Assembly: GCA_017979445.1 (NCBI GenBank)
Contig: CM030707.1
Location: 23,938,586-24,002,585, forward strand
Reading direction: 5' to 3'
Source of the DNA: Akebia trifoliata
Lineage: Eukaryota > Streptophyta > Magnoliopsida > Ranunculales > Lardizabalaceae
Length of the DNA: 64,000 bases
Shown: positions 1-10,217 of the stretch, in pieces
Numbering within the stretch: position 1 is the stretch's first letter
Layout of the letters: every line of letters begins with the position of its first letter
Program-made: the position numbers and the translations under genes
The notes under the pieces: generated by a model
Databases searched by the model: none
Told to the model about the DNA's origin: nothing
Seen by the model: the letters and a program-made list of their open reading frames with translations, nothing else

Positions 1-79
1 AATTACTTTTCCAGTTCACTTTATTTATGCACTAACGCCACAATATTTAATACCACACCAGTTAAGCTCTACAGTGTAG

Positions 80-430
80 AGAAAGAATATCATCCAATTC
101 CTCCCAGAAAAAAAATAGCTTGTATTCTAAAAACACCAAAAGGTGATCACATGCCTTTTCCATGTCAGATTTGCACAAAATTTCTAGAATCCACCATGTA
201 TGTTTATTGCAATTATTACATAATCAAGGATTTGTCTTCACCAAGAATTTTTGACAGATGTAATGACAGAGCCAGAAAATTTTCAATCCTAAAAACTACA
301 ACTTCAGCGACGATCTTGTAAACACCACTCAACAACCTAGTCAGCCAAATATTCTTTGATCACCAGCTCTTCATTTTTTTGGAATTAAGGCTCTTACACG
401 GCATTAGAGCCACCATCCCAGGATTTTTTT
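80..430 (-). pseudogene. LINE reverse transcriptase fragment
   Basis: Read on the minus strand, this stretch gives broken pieces of a plant L1-type reverse transcriptase. Around 410-297 it reads VALMPCKSL and then LSGVYKIVAEVV, which resembles the segment around the conserved PISL..YKI/AKVL block. Around 180-85 it reads CKSDMEKACDHLLVFLEYKL, which resembles the (L/F)D(M/F)EKAYDHV block containing the first catalytic Asp. Frames shift and stops occur between the blocks. The motif type (DMEKA) differs from the element at 1524-4117 (DLQKAYDHV), so this is a separate insertion. The continuation towards the catalytic FADD motif would lie left of the window. Confidence 0.55.
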
Positions 431-675
431 AACATGAAATTCCAAATGACGCGGTTTTATATTCCACACAAGCTTGTATGTTTAGAGATTTTCGGAATAG
501 AACAGGGCTTTCTTAAAAATAACCATTCTTCTTCGACCTAAAAAGTGATCCATTGAAAATTGATTGTAGTATTCACTTGTGACTAGCAAGATGTTATTCT
601 TAGGTAAGGTACAATGCTTTGCATGAGAATATTGTGAACCTCTAAATAATTGTTTCAAAAGAGCTTTTCCTATAT

Positions 676-1080
676 TTGTTTAAGTTTGTCTCATGGCGTT
701 TTTTTCTCTCTGTCGCAATTACGTTGGAAATGAAGACTCGGCCTACAACAAGTCAAATTTATAGACATTGTTCTTATCAAGAAAAAAATATTATAAGCAT
801 TGTTGGTTTCTGCTCCATGTGCAAGGCTAATAGAGAAACTATGAACCATCTCCTCCTTCAACAATGAAAGTTTGGCGTTCTTTCTTCTATCAGCCAGATA
901 AGTTGGAGTTTGCCCAAGACAGTGATGGTCCTTTCTAGGGGTCGTTTCACCTTGGCTGTCTCCTCTAGAGTTCAAATTCTTTGGAGATTCCTTCCACTTG
1001 CAGTTTGTTGGGATCTGCAGAAGGGAAAGGATTGTAGGATCTTCGATGCCAAGGAGGAGGCCCCAAGTTACTGTTTTAAA
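676..1080 (+). pseudogene. LINE ORF2 C-terminal zinc-binding fragment
   Basis: The plus strand reads CSMCKANRETMNHLLLQQ near 810-865, the CxxC..E..HLLLHC-like core of the reverse-transcriptase zinc-binding domain found at the C-terminus of plant LINE ORF2. After a frameshift it reads LWRFLPLAVCWDLQKGKDCRIFDAKEEAP near 980-1065, matching the W..LPLA..W.IWKERN.R.F.. tail of these proteins. No RT core precedes it, so this is a separate 5'-truncated and decayed LINE. A T-rich 3' stretch follows to about 1250. Confidence 0.5.
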
Positions 1081-1523
1081 TGTTAAAAGCTATCATGTAC
1101 AAGTGGTTGAAGATATCTAGAGATTAGAATGGATTTTGTAGTAAATGAGGGAGGCCAAAGTGGCTTTGATACTTGCTTGTAATGCTTTCGTAGGTCTCCT
1201 TGACTTACTTGTTTTGCTTTTTCCTTTTTTTTATTGTTTTTACGATCTATTCTCTACCCCACCCTCTGGAGAAAAAACCTCCTCAAATACACATTTTTCC
1301 TGCCAACTCATCAACTAGTTTGTCTATGTCCTATGAATATATTTCAGTTTCTCCCTTGATTTGAATATTTTCAAGTGCTTTTAGGCGAGTTGGTAACTTA
1401 AAAAGATTTGCCTAGGTGTGAGAGCACAAGATATCCATGATTTACGATTCATATCAGCAATTTTCTCCCAAAGTTAATTTCAATAGGCACATAGAGAACT
1501 AAAATACTAACAAAAAAAAAAAC
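1081..1523. other. LINE tail and spacer with one exon-like piece
   Basis: The first part is probably the 3' untranslated tail of the preceding LINE fragment. On the minus strand, about 1411-1290 has a possible splice acceptor (CACACCTAG) followed by a frame reading KLPTRLKALENIQIKG, then one TAG, then DIDKLVDELAGK. The amphipathic, Lys/Leu-rich text looks coding, but I do not recognise the family. It could be another host-gene exon remnant like those at 4.3 and 5.7 kb on the same strand. Nothing else is supported here. Confidence 0.25.
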
Positions 1524-1995
1524 TCTAAAATTTTGTACACTGAGCTCACCAAACTAATTGGTCTGAAATCTCCTAGATTATCCGCCCTAACTCTCTGGGG
1601 GATCAAAGCCACAAATGTGCTATTCAAACCATAGTCAAGACAATTCTTCTCTTGCAACTCTTTGATAACTTTCATTAAGTCATTCGAGCTGATGTCCCAA
1701 CAATGCTTAAAAAACTCCATAGTAAATGCATCCAACCTCGAAGCCTTATCCCCACTCAACGAAGAAAGAACTGATCTAACCCCTCTCCCTAATTGGTCTT
1801 TCCAGCCATGTTCGTTCCTTCTGGTTTAACGTATTGAACTCTAGGTTATTCGAGTGGGGTCTTATGAATTCCCTTTCCCTGTAAAGATCATTGTAATAAC
1901 CCACCACTCCATCCTTAATTTCCTCTTCTCCTTCCACCATGATACCCTTGATAGAGTTTATTAATCGGATTGCTTCTTCTGTGGAAATTCCACTT
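1524..1995 (-). pseudogene. Inverted RT N-terminal segment of the LINE
   Basis: Minus-strand frames read SIKGIMVEGEEEIKDGVVGYYNDLYRE, then GDKASRLDAFTMEFFKHCWD, then ALIP.R....NLGDFRPISLVSSVYKIL. These are the GxKAPGxDGFT, LIPK and FRPISL(V/T)..YKI blocks of plant L1 RT in correct order. The G-P and D-G residues usual in the first block are mutated. A frameshift lies near 1775. The segment stops just before the first catalytic Asp block, which is on the opposite strand at 2115. Confidence 0.7.
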
Positions 1996-2009
1996 TATGA
2001 AAAAATAAA

Positions 2010-4000
2010 CTTACCAATGATGAGCAAGGGGCATTCATTAGGGGGAGGCAAATTTTGGATGGAGTGTTGATGGCTAACGAGTGTCTTGATTCGAGGATTA
2101 AAGACAAGAAAGAAGGGATGAATGGGAAAATAGATTTACAAAAGGCTTATGATCACGTGAATTGGGATTTTCTGGAGTATATGATGAGGATGATGGGCTT
2201 TGGAACAAATTGGATCATGAAATGCATTACTACAGTGTCTTATTCTATTTTAGTCAATGGTAGTCCAGCCGGCTTTTTTAGAAGATCGAGGGGGTTAAGA
2301 CAATGTGATCATTTATCTCTGTTCTTGTTTGTTATAGTAGCAGAGGCTTTGGGTAGATTGTTTAGAAAAGCGGTAGATGGAAGTTATCGAGGTTTAGGGT
2401 GAACAATGACGGACCTTTGATTTCTCATTTATAATTTGCGGACGATACTTTGGTGTTTTTGGACCACTCTAAGGACCAAGTGAGAGTGCTTCGAGTCTTA
2501 ATTGTATCGTTTTGAGGCAATTTCATGATTACATATTAATTTGCAAAAAAGTAAACTTTTTGGGGTAAGCAATTTGAATGATCTTCAGATGATGGCTACA
2601 ACATTGGGTTGTGATTATGATACTTTACCTACATCTTATTTGGGTTTACCCTTGGGAGCTCCTTACAATAGCAAGAGAATTTGGGAAGGTGTAATTGAGA
2701 GATTGGAAGGTAGGTTGAGCACATGGAAGGCCAAATACTTATCCAGAGGAGGGAAAGTAACTTTGATCAAAAGCACCTTGACAAGTATCCCGATCTACTT
2801 CCTTTTCCTGTTTTTGTTACCTAAGTCTAGAAAATTGAATGAAAAGGCTTATGAGAAATTTTATGTGGAATGATAAGAATGGAAGGAGAAAATACCATCT
2901 GATCAAATGGAAGTTGATATGCATGCCTAAGAAAAATGGGGGGTTGGGGATTAGAGGTCTAAGATTGGCTAATAGAGCATTTTTTGGTAAGTGGCTTTGG
3001 AGGTTTGGCGAGGAGATGTGTAGCTTGTGGAGGAGGGTTATTCAGACTAAGTACGAGGAGAAGAGGTTAAGTTGGTATAGCGGTGAGGCTAAAAGCACGT
3101 ATGGGTATAACTTGTGGAAGGGGATTCTTAAGGTGATAGAGGTATTAGATTCAAAGTGGGTTTGGGGAGACAAAATTAGGTTCTGGGAAGATAGTATGGC
3201 ATCTCGTCTTTGTCAACTCATTTTCCGTCTTGTACGTTTGTTCCTTGAAGAAGAATTGCAAGATACATTAATGTTTGATTTGCAACAATCCAACTACTGC
3301 TTGGGATCTAGAGTTCAAGAAAAACTTTAATGATTGGGAGCTAACGGAGGTAGTATCTTTCCTTGATCTCTTGAATTCTTGCCAACAAAGGGCGAATGAA
3401 CAGGATAGGTGGGAATGAACGACGGCTAAAGATCTAAGATTTTTTGCCTGTTCTTTTCATAAGTCGCTTCTTCCTTTCTCTGAGTGTTCCTTTTCGGAAT
3501 ATTTGATCTAAGTTAGTTCCTTCCAAGGTTTCCTTTTTTGTTTGGTTGGCTTTCTTAGGGAGGATTCTAACGATGGACAATTTAATCGTCTGAGGTTAGA
3601 TCACTCCTAATTTCTACCCCCTATGCTCAAGGGATGGGGAATCTGCTTACCACACCTTAATCTATTGCTATTTTTCTTATGATATTTGGTCTCTTTTCCT
3701 TGGGGAATTCTAGATAAGTTGGGTCTTTCCTCACAATTTCTTCTCTTTGTTAGGAAGGTGGGCTAAAAACATTTCTCCTGCAAGAAAAGGCACATTTGGG
3801 CAATTCTTCCCTCGGTTATTACTTGGGGGTTGTGGAACAAGAGAAATAACAGGGTGTTCCAGAATAAGGCGAGAAGCTCTCATGGCGTCTTTATAGAGCT
3901 TTTGGGTTACTTGTACCTTTGGTCCAAAGTTAACAAGGAGTTCTTTGGGATTACTTTCGATGATTTTATTTTTAGATGGGATTCTTTTTGTAAATCTTAA
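2010..4000 (+). pseudogene. LINE ORF2: RT core to C-terminus, decayed
   Basis: In order on plus: NDEQGAFIRGRQILDGVLMANE (about 2016), KIDLQKAYDHVNWDFL with the first catalytic Asp (about 2125), SILVNGSP.GFF...RGLRQ (about 2250), FADDTLVFL with the catalytic Asp pair (about 2435, with the preceding Gln codon changed to a stop), the LPTSYLGLPLGA thumb block (about 2625), WKAKYLSRGGKVTLIKSTL (about 2725), MKRLMRNFMWNDKNGRRKYHLIKW (about 2839), the CSRDGESAYHTLIYC zinc-binding core (about 3625) and a C-terminal region ending at a stop near 4000. At least one stop and several frameshifts are present. The element is inactive. Confidence 0.8.
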
Positions 4001-4296
4001 TGGTTTGCCTTTCTTTTGGCTCTTCTTGCCTCTCTTTTCTAAGGGGCTATCTTGGCCTTCTCTTTTTGTATTTTTATGTTCCTTTTTTCATTAATATAAT
4101 TGTACTTATCAAAAAAACTAAAACAACTTGTTACCATCGTTGAAGCCTTATCCCCAAAGATTCGGGCTTGGTTAGGGAACTAAAACAACAAAGAGAAAGA
4201 AGAAGAAAAAAAAGTAAACACAAATAAACTGATGAATCACAAAATCGATCATTGCAAACAATTATTGAACAATCACATTTTGTATTCCATGCTTAC

Positions 4297-4472
4297 TTGA
4301 CGATTTGTGGCTGTAACGTATTCAGCTGGTATTCGAATTTCCAAAGTTGGACCACTGTCAGAGCTTTCACCATTTTTATTATCCCGAGAAGCTACAAATT
4401 CCTTCCAGGATTTCATCAATTCTTGCATGCATTCACCCACTTTATAAACAACACTCGATACTTTAGGTTTAT
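4297..4472 (-). CDS. RXT3: RXT3-like (histone deacetylation protein) single exon
   Basis: The minus strand has a clean acceptor (TCTCTGTGGCAG, ending at 4473) and a donor (CAA followed by GTAAGC at 4296). Between them is a 176-base open exon reading DKPKVSSVVYKVGECMQELM, a charged linker, then LEIRIPAEYVTATNRQ. The IPAE.VTATNRQ block resembles the start of the conserved domain of plant RXT3-like proteins, subunits of Rpd3/Sin3-type histone deacetylase complexes. The exon that should follow (around the WGTDVYT motif) is not found in the 180 bases before the LINE, nor in what I can read beyond it. This is either a gene broken by the LINE insertions or a dispersed gene fragment. Family assignment is from memory of the motif. 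Confidence 0.5.
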
Positions 4473-5690
4473 CTGCCACAGAGATTATAACTATTAAATG
4501 TAACAAATATGCACATGAAACAGAACAAGAGCCAAACCTCAATGCCTGAGATATTCAATTTTCTAAATTTATCGTTTGTATTTTTCCAATACTACTCATT
4601 TTTTCAAAAACCTACAACACAGATGGAAAACTCATGCTTTTGCCCAGACAGCAATGTCAAGCCTTCTTGAAGCTCTAAGTGTGTACAAAAGAAACAAAAC
4701 ACAGTTAGAAAACATGGGTAGTTCCTAGAGGGTGTGAGACACCATATATTGCAGAAGGGTTCACTCATTGGAACATCAATATTGAGAGGGCTAACTTTTA
4801 TTTTCTAATGTGGGTCATGCATTTTGTATGTTAAATTATTAGATGGTTGTTAGAAGTTTAATGATTGGGTTTGAGTTCATCAAACAATCAAATTCGACGA
4901 CTATATTATTTGTTTAAGTGAGATACTAACTATAAGACTTTTATTAACTATGAGATACTAACTCTATATTATTTGTTTGAGTGAGATACAAACCATAAGA
5001 TTTTACTATGGCAAGGGGGTCATACAAAATTTGAGCTACAATAGATTTTAAACTACCATGTGTTCATATGTTGTCAATACGGGGGAAAGTAACTTGTTTT
5101 GAAAAATTCTCAGTTTTGCAGATGTGTAAGCTCATAAACATACCAAGTCAACCCATAATGTTCTATGTAATTTTGCACCAAATTCTCCAAATTTTCCCAA
5201 AAGACCATAAAATTATCCAAATAAGAAACAACTGATTAAATCAGCAAATCGATGAAATTATCAACAATTAGTCACCTAATAGGGCAACATTTTTACCCTT
5301 CAACCTTGAATTTGTAATCTTTATCGACCTTTAAATCTCAACAAAAAAGACAAGGCTTTTTAGGGAGGTTGAAGATGATGGATTTAAGGAAAATTAATTG
5401 CCGAATCCGAATTTGACTACTATGCTCAAAAGCGCGCTTAACTTTCCTCAATATCTACAAAACAGCACCTAAGTTATTGATCGATACCTCGCTAAATTGA
5501 ATCTAACGTCTTGTTTTCCCCCAAAAACTATTACAAAACATGTTTATGGGATCAATTACTTGTGAATCAAAATTCCAAACAGACACATAAATAATGAAAT
5601 TAAAAAAATAATTAATTAATTGATAGAGATGATACATAGGAAATTAAAATCAAAACCCTAGAAGAAGAAAAAGGGGGGAAAAAAAATCAC
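4473..5690. other. Non-coding spacer between two exon-like pieces
   Basis: AT-rich DNA with no supported exon. I looked for a second MIC10 exon and for upstream RXT3 exons on the minus strand and found none that I trust. At about 4902-5016 an approximately 65-base segment (ATATTATTTGTTTAAGTGAG...) is present twice in direct orientation with some divergence. Confidence 0.4.
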
Positions 5691-5874
5691 TAAAGAGGAG
5701 GAGACCAGCGAAAGCTCCAGCCAAAGAAGAGTAGAAAAATCTAAGGAGACCAGCGAAAGCTCCAGCCAAAGAAGAGTAGAAAAATCGACGAACCGTTAGA
5801 TCGAGACAAGCGTCCCACTTTGCATTCAGATCGAGATGTGGAGGCGGAGGAGGGATTTCATTATTTTTCTCCAT
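5691..5874 (-). CDS. MIC10: MIC10-like mitochondrial cristae protein, first exon
   Basis: The minus-strand ATG at 5874 opens MEKNNEIPPPPPHLDLNAKW and continues DACLDLTVRRFFYSSLAGAF, the N-terminus of plant MIC10 (formerly DUF543), a small two-helix inner-membrane protein that bends cristae junctions within the MICOS complex. The ATG context (GAAATGGAG) and a purine-rich leader look natural. The first membrane helix is duplicated: the 15 residues RFFYSSLAGAFAGLL occur twice in tandem and in frame. A possible donor (GTGATT) sits at 5690-5685. The second exon, which should carry the glycine-rich second helix, is not recognisable within the window. It may be a truncated gene, or have a very long intron. 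Confidence 0.55.
5699..5786 (-). repeat. 45-bp in-frame tandem duplication in MIC10 exon
   Basis: Bases 5699-5741 and 5744-5786 are identical at a period of 45 bases, so the duplication preserves the reading frame. The lack of any difference between the copies suggests it is recent. Confidence 0.85.
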
Positions 5875-6566
5875 TTCAATTTAATTCTAACCCTAATTTG
5901 TTGTTCTTCTTCGATCCACAGAGACACAATGTGATGACGAGGGTTTGTTCGTGAGCCCCCTAATACATGAACACAAATGGTGGACATGCGCCGATTTTTG
6001 CCACTCAGACCAGTATACAACTCGAGCGATTGCGAGTCTAATAGTCAGATTGGTTGAACTCAGTTCCCAACCCGTTTTGGTGTCATTTTCGAAGACTGGT
6101 TAAGGTAGTACGCGGCCAACTATGATTCAATTTTATTAATTTAATTAGTTAAGCAAGCAACCTCTCAATTTTAATTGAAGGTTTTGTTGATTAGCCAAAG
6201 GGAGCTAAAACCTCAATGACGCCTTCACCGCGCCGCGTGTAGTTCCCACCGGATCGTGGCCAAGTTTGGCACCAAAAACGATGAAAACTTTTGGACAGGC
6301 TTAAAATGGCCTCTAGATTATAATTGGAATAAAATTTTATAAAATATTTTCTGCCAAGAGAAAGTAAGAAAATTTGAGCTTTTTGAAATATTTGGAAGGG
6401 GCAAAATTATAAAAAATAGGACGTGCCACTACAATTCACTGGAATTCAAGGTCTACCAAAAATTCAAAAAATTTGATAAAGGTCTTGGGTTCATTGCGTC
6501 ATGATCATCTTTTTGAGTTGGGTCTGGATTTTGATAGAGGGTTTCTGGTCACTCAATAATGGTACT
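5875..6566. other. 5' flank of MIC10-like exon and spacer
   Basis: The part next to 5874 would be the 5' untranslated region and promoter of the MIC10-like exon on minus. I cannot place a TATA box with confidence. From about 6180 to 6566 the sequence includes a GC-richer patch (GCGCCGCGTGTAG near 6230) and otherwise AT-rich DNA. No coding signal is seen. Confidence 0.3.
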
Positions 6567-6621
6567 TGTGACGCCTTCAAAACACTAACACAAAATCCTA
6601 TGTCAAATCTCGAGAGAATAA

Positions 6622-7801
6622 GGCAGTGTTTATTTGAGCTATTTTTCAGCGTTTATTGCTGAAAAAAATTAAATTCAGTACTTTTTGTCAAAATAGCACG
6701 TTTGTTTATTCTATATTTTCAGCGCTTATTGCTGAAAATAAGTGAAAAAAATTCAACACTAGTTTAATGCTGAAAAAAAGTGCTGAAGCGGTAAGCATTT
6801 CACTTTTTTCGATACGGACAAGTATGCCCTTATTCTTAAAAGGATATTACCTCTTACATCCCATGGATAAGTATATAAACACCCCACAAATTGATAAACC
6901 CACACCATGACTAAATTATTTTGTCTTATATGGGTTAAAAAAATTGGAATGAGTTGATTTTTGGTGAGGATGATCTCCTCATTAATATATAAGCACCTCA
7001 CAAATTAATAAACTCATATCATGACTAAATTATTTTATCTTATATGGGTTAAAAGTTTTGGAATAAGTTGATTTTTGATGAGGATGATCTCTACAATGAG
7101 GGGATCATTCTCACCAAAAATCAACACATCCTAAAACTTCTTACCCTATCAAAACAAGTTCAAGAACTGTAAATCGTCCATTTTTTTTAAATTATTTTTG
7201 ACGAATTAGAAGTTTCAAAATGGACTGATTTTTGGTGAGGATGATCTCTAGACCATATAGACCAGCCTCACTAAAAAATTGTTCATTCCAAAAACTTTAA
7301 CCCATATAAAACAAAAAAAAATTGGCTATGGTGTGGGTTGCCCTTATTAATTCATAAGGTGTTTTTATAATTACACATCCTTCATTTCCATAGAAAATTA
7401 TTCATCCAAAATTAAGTTTTTTTAATGTTGATTTCAAATTTTGGTGACTTATATGACATTATTATTTTTAATTTGAAATTTGTGGGCTTTTATAAACAGA
7501 ATTATTATTTAGAAATTGAATATTTGAGTACTATTTATTATTTAAAAATAAATTGTACTTTAAGTTTATAAGAAATAATATATTTTATTGTGTTTGATAA
7601 TAAATAAGCATTTGAAACATGCAAACAATGTATAATATGATTGTAAGGGTAACAAAGATAATTTACCAACTTCAGCAATATGTAACAAACATGATTCAAC
7701 ATTTAAATAAACAACTTTTTCAGAACTTAGATTCAGCGCTTATAGGTCTCAGCGCTTAATGCTATTCAGCACTTATTTTTTTCAGTTTAACAAACAGCAC
7801 C
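6622..7801. mobile_element. Tourist/Harbinger-like non-autonomous element
   Basis: The element is flanked by TAA on both sides (6619-6621 and 7802-7804), the 3-base target type of PIF/Harbinger. Ends are GGCAGTGTTTATTTGAGC on the left and GGTGCTGTTTGTTAAACTG on the right when reversed, fitting the GG...TGTTTGTT style of Tourist termini. Sub-terminal CAGCGCTTATTGCTGA-type motifs recur on both arms. The insertion into a recognisable LTR fixes both boundaries. It is 1180 bases with no transposase frame, so it is non-autonomous. It carries an internal hairpin family (about 6880-7370). Confidence 0.6.
6880..7370. repeat. Hairpin repeats (GATTTTTGGTGAGGATGATC family)
   Basis: Several inverted copies of a segment centred on GATTTTTGGTGAGGATGATC lie here, with flanks of the TATATGGGTTAAAAG type. 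For example 7045-7090 pairs with 7095-7140. The same hairpin core occurs at 16250-16375 and, best preserved, in the Mutator-like MITE at 33015-33394. A related element therefore probably nested in the Tourist-like element. Confidence 0.55.
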
Positions 7802-7858
7802 TAAGTAGTGCCTCGAAATTTCAGTATGGTTTCTTCTATTTAACTTAGCATTTTAAGA

Positions 7859-8058
7859 CACTAAATAATTAATAATTAGAAAAATGTTGATAGCTATAAG
7901 TTTTTTTTTGTTTTTTATTATAAAAATTAATAATTAGAAAAATATTGAATTAAATATTAATAGTAAGATAAATAAATATTTTTTTTATATAATATATATT
8001 ATTAAAAATAAAAAATTATAATTATTTAGGGAGCAATTCGACAAACATATTAGAAATG
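7859..8058. other. AT-rich spacer
   Basis: Very AT-rich sequence with short TAATAATTAGAAAAAT repeats. I see no gene or defined element. Confidence 0.3.
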
Positions 8059-8967
8059 GGAAATTATAAAAAAAATCTAAATATATAATTATTTATCAAA
8101 AAAGTACTAATTTTTATAAAATTGCAAGAAAAAAATAATCAAAATCGTTACTTGAAGTGTCGTAACATTTTTTTATTATTATTTGACACTTTAAGTGTCG
8201 CAACGTTTTTATTTTATTTAAAAAATTTGTTACTTTAAGTGCCACAATTTTTAATTCATCAATCTTTATGAATTTGACTATCACGACTAACTTGATAAGA
8301 TTGCAAATATTACTAACAGTAATTAGGCCCATATTTATACTTAAATTAGCAATCAAATAACACAGACTTCTAGATTTTATGGACAAACTCACATTCGAAA
8401 GAAAAAAATTTCAAAAAATAAATTTTTTTGAGCTTGATCGTAGATATTGAAAATGGACGGCTATCGAACTCTCAAATTCAAAACTAAAAATCAACGATGG
8501 AAATTAATTATTTCTTTTTTAAATTCTTGATTTAAAGCACAAAATTCTAAGAGCTTTAAAATAAGAATTTAAATAAATAGTTAATTTCCATCGTTGAATT
8601 TTAGTTTTGAATTTGAGAGTTCGATAGCCATTCATTTTCAACATTTACGATCGAGCTCAAAAGGATTTATTTTTTAAAATTTTTATTTAGATTATGAGTT
8701 TGTCTATGAAATCTAGAAGTTTGTTTTGTTAGATTGCTAATTTAATAATACGTGTAGGCCCACTGACCCTTGGTAAGATTTGTAATATTATCAAGTTAGT
8801 AATGGTAGTCAAATTTATAAAGTAAGGTGAGATCAAGATTGTGCCACTTTAAGTGTTAGATTTCTTTAAAAATAAAATGGCACTTCAAGTGCTAAATTTA
8901 AATTAAAAAATTAAAAAAATTAAAAAAATTAAAAAAAACGTTGTTGTACTTGAAGTGTCAAATCTTA

Positions 8968-9049
<82 letters not shown>

Positions 9050-9163
9050 CAGCATTTTAAGTATTGATTTTGATTTTGATTTTTTTTTTTGTAATTTTAC
9101 AAAAAATATTACTTTTTTTTTTTTACAAATAATTGTTAATTAGATTTTTTTTATAATTTTTCC
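8059..9163. mobile_element. Long foldback Mutator-like element
   Basis: TATTAGAAATG occurs directly outside both ends (8048-8058 and 9164-9174), an 11-base target duplication in the range usual for Mutator-like elements. The termini are GGAAATTATAAAAAAAATC and its inverted counterpart at 9141-9163. The whole element folds into a long hairpin: for instance ATTCAAAACTAAAAATCAACG near 8475 pairs with the reversed copy near 8600-8620, and the CACTTGAAGTGTCG-type motifs near the left end recur inverted near 8830-8960. The turn lies near 8545. No transposase frame is present. Diverged relatives are at about 17140-17640 and 57880-58115. Confidence 0.7.
8966..9048. repeat. TA microsatellite in the foldback element
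   Basis: A run of alternating TA with a single interruption lies in the right arm of the foldback element and has no counterpart in the left arm, so it expanded after insertion. Confidence 0.9.
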
Positions 9164-9174
9164 TATTAGAAATG

Positions 9175-10217
9175 AGATTGAAAATAAATGGATTATGACC
9201 GTTGGATCTAGCGTTGTGGACGGCCAAATCTCATCCTAAAGCGAAAGTGTGACTTATAGCTGGTGCGGATCATTCGACTTAAAATTTTTAAGGAATTTGC
9301 AAATACCTCTCTCATTTAAAAAAAATCAATCAATCTAAAAAAGAGATATAGCATATTTCCTTCTTCACTCTTTTGAGATATAACACATCTATCATCTCAG
9401 GTATGACCTCACTCTCTTACTCTATTATTCTTTTACTCTCTTAAATCAAACTATGTTGTTGAAAATTTCAATTATTATAGAAAGAAAATTGGTATTTCAA
9501 TTATGATAATCTTAAACCAATATGTTAAGAAAATCAGAATGTTAGAATATGATCCATCAACTTATCGATCCTGAATTGATTAGTCAAAATGTTACATGTA
9601 CTATATGGTGAGTTTAATCTACCCTTATATCATATAAAATATATATATATATATATATTAATTGTTTGTGCACACTATGTGTTTGTAATAATACTTTAGC
9701 ATTTGATTTGATATTATTAGAATTTTTTTTGTGTTTATGTTTAAATTTTTCTATTGAAAATGAAGAATTGTTCGTTTGTGTTTATTCCTTGAGTTTGAAT
9801 CAAATATTGAGCAACAACATTATCATATGTCTTACCCCTGAAAATTTGGGGTTGAACCAATCAGGTTTTTTATTCCCTCTATTAATGATAAAAATTACCC
9901 AATTCATTAGAAAAACTAAAATAGAAAATGTGAAACATCTATTGGCAGTAGAAAATAAAAACTCATTTTCATAAATTAAAATGAGGGATTATTATGTTTA
10001 TTGTTGAAAATTTCTATTATGTTGTGATTCTATTAAAATACAGATGGGATCAAACTCATGATCACCATGTTGTCAAATAAAAATCAGAACCATTGATTAC
10101 TTTCATTAATATGATATATATTACATTGTATGATAAGTCTTATTAGTCAAATTTAACTTTATACATTACTTTGTTACTTTCCTTTTAAAATGACCAAGTT
10201 TTATGTTGTATTCGTAG
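9175..10217. other. AT-rich spacer
   Basis: No gene is supported. A 102-codon open frame at 9666-9974 has no protein-like composition I can recognise. A short TA tract occurs near 9640-9660. Confidence 0.35.

Larger units (their letters stand above)
1524..4117 (+). mobile_element. 5'-inverted (twin-primed) L1-type LINE
   Basis: The element consists of an inverted 5' segment (about 1524-1995, coding on minus) joined head-to-head to a sense 3' segment (about 2010-4117, coding on plus). The minus segment encodes the part of the RT just upstream of where the plus segment begins, so the two together make one continuous ORF2 region. The 3' end has a T-rich untranslated region, then TTAATATAATTGTACTTATC and a short A-tract at 4111-4117, the usual plant L1 terminus. 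AACTAAAA occurs at both 1497-1504 and 4116-4123 and may be the target duplication, but it is A-rich and therefore weak. The junction near 1981-1993 contains a 13-bp palindrome. Confidence 0.75.
6567..7858 (-). mobile_element. Old LTR end split by a later insertion
   Basis: Bases 6567-6618 and 7805-7858 together match, in reverse complement, the terminal 100 or so bases of the LTRs at 13010-16195 and 27240-30390 (CTCGAGGTATTATGTAGCACCTCG region and the GTGTTAGCG...CCACA end). The TG terminus falls at 6567. This is a heavily diverged remnant on the opposite strand, with a Tourist-like element sitting in its middle. No primer site adjoins it, so it is probably a fragment or solo LTR. Confidence 0.6.

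Noticed and set aside
6622..7801. hAT-type element with 8-bp target duplication
   Set aside because: No 8-bp duplication can be found. The TAA repeats and GG..TGTTTGTT ends fit Tourist/Harbinger better.
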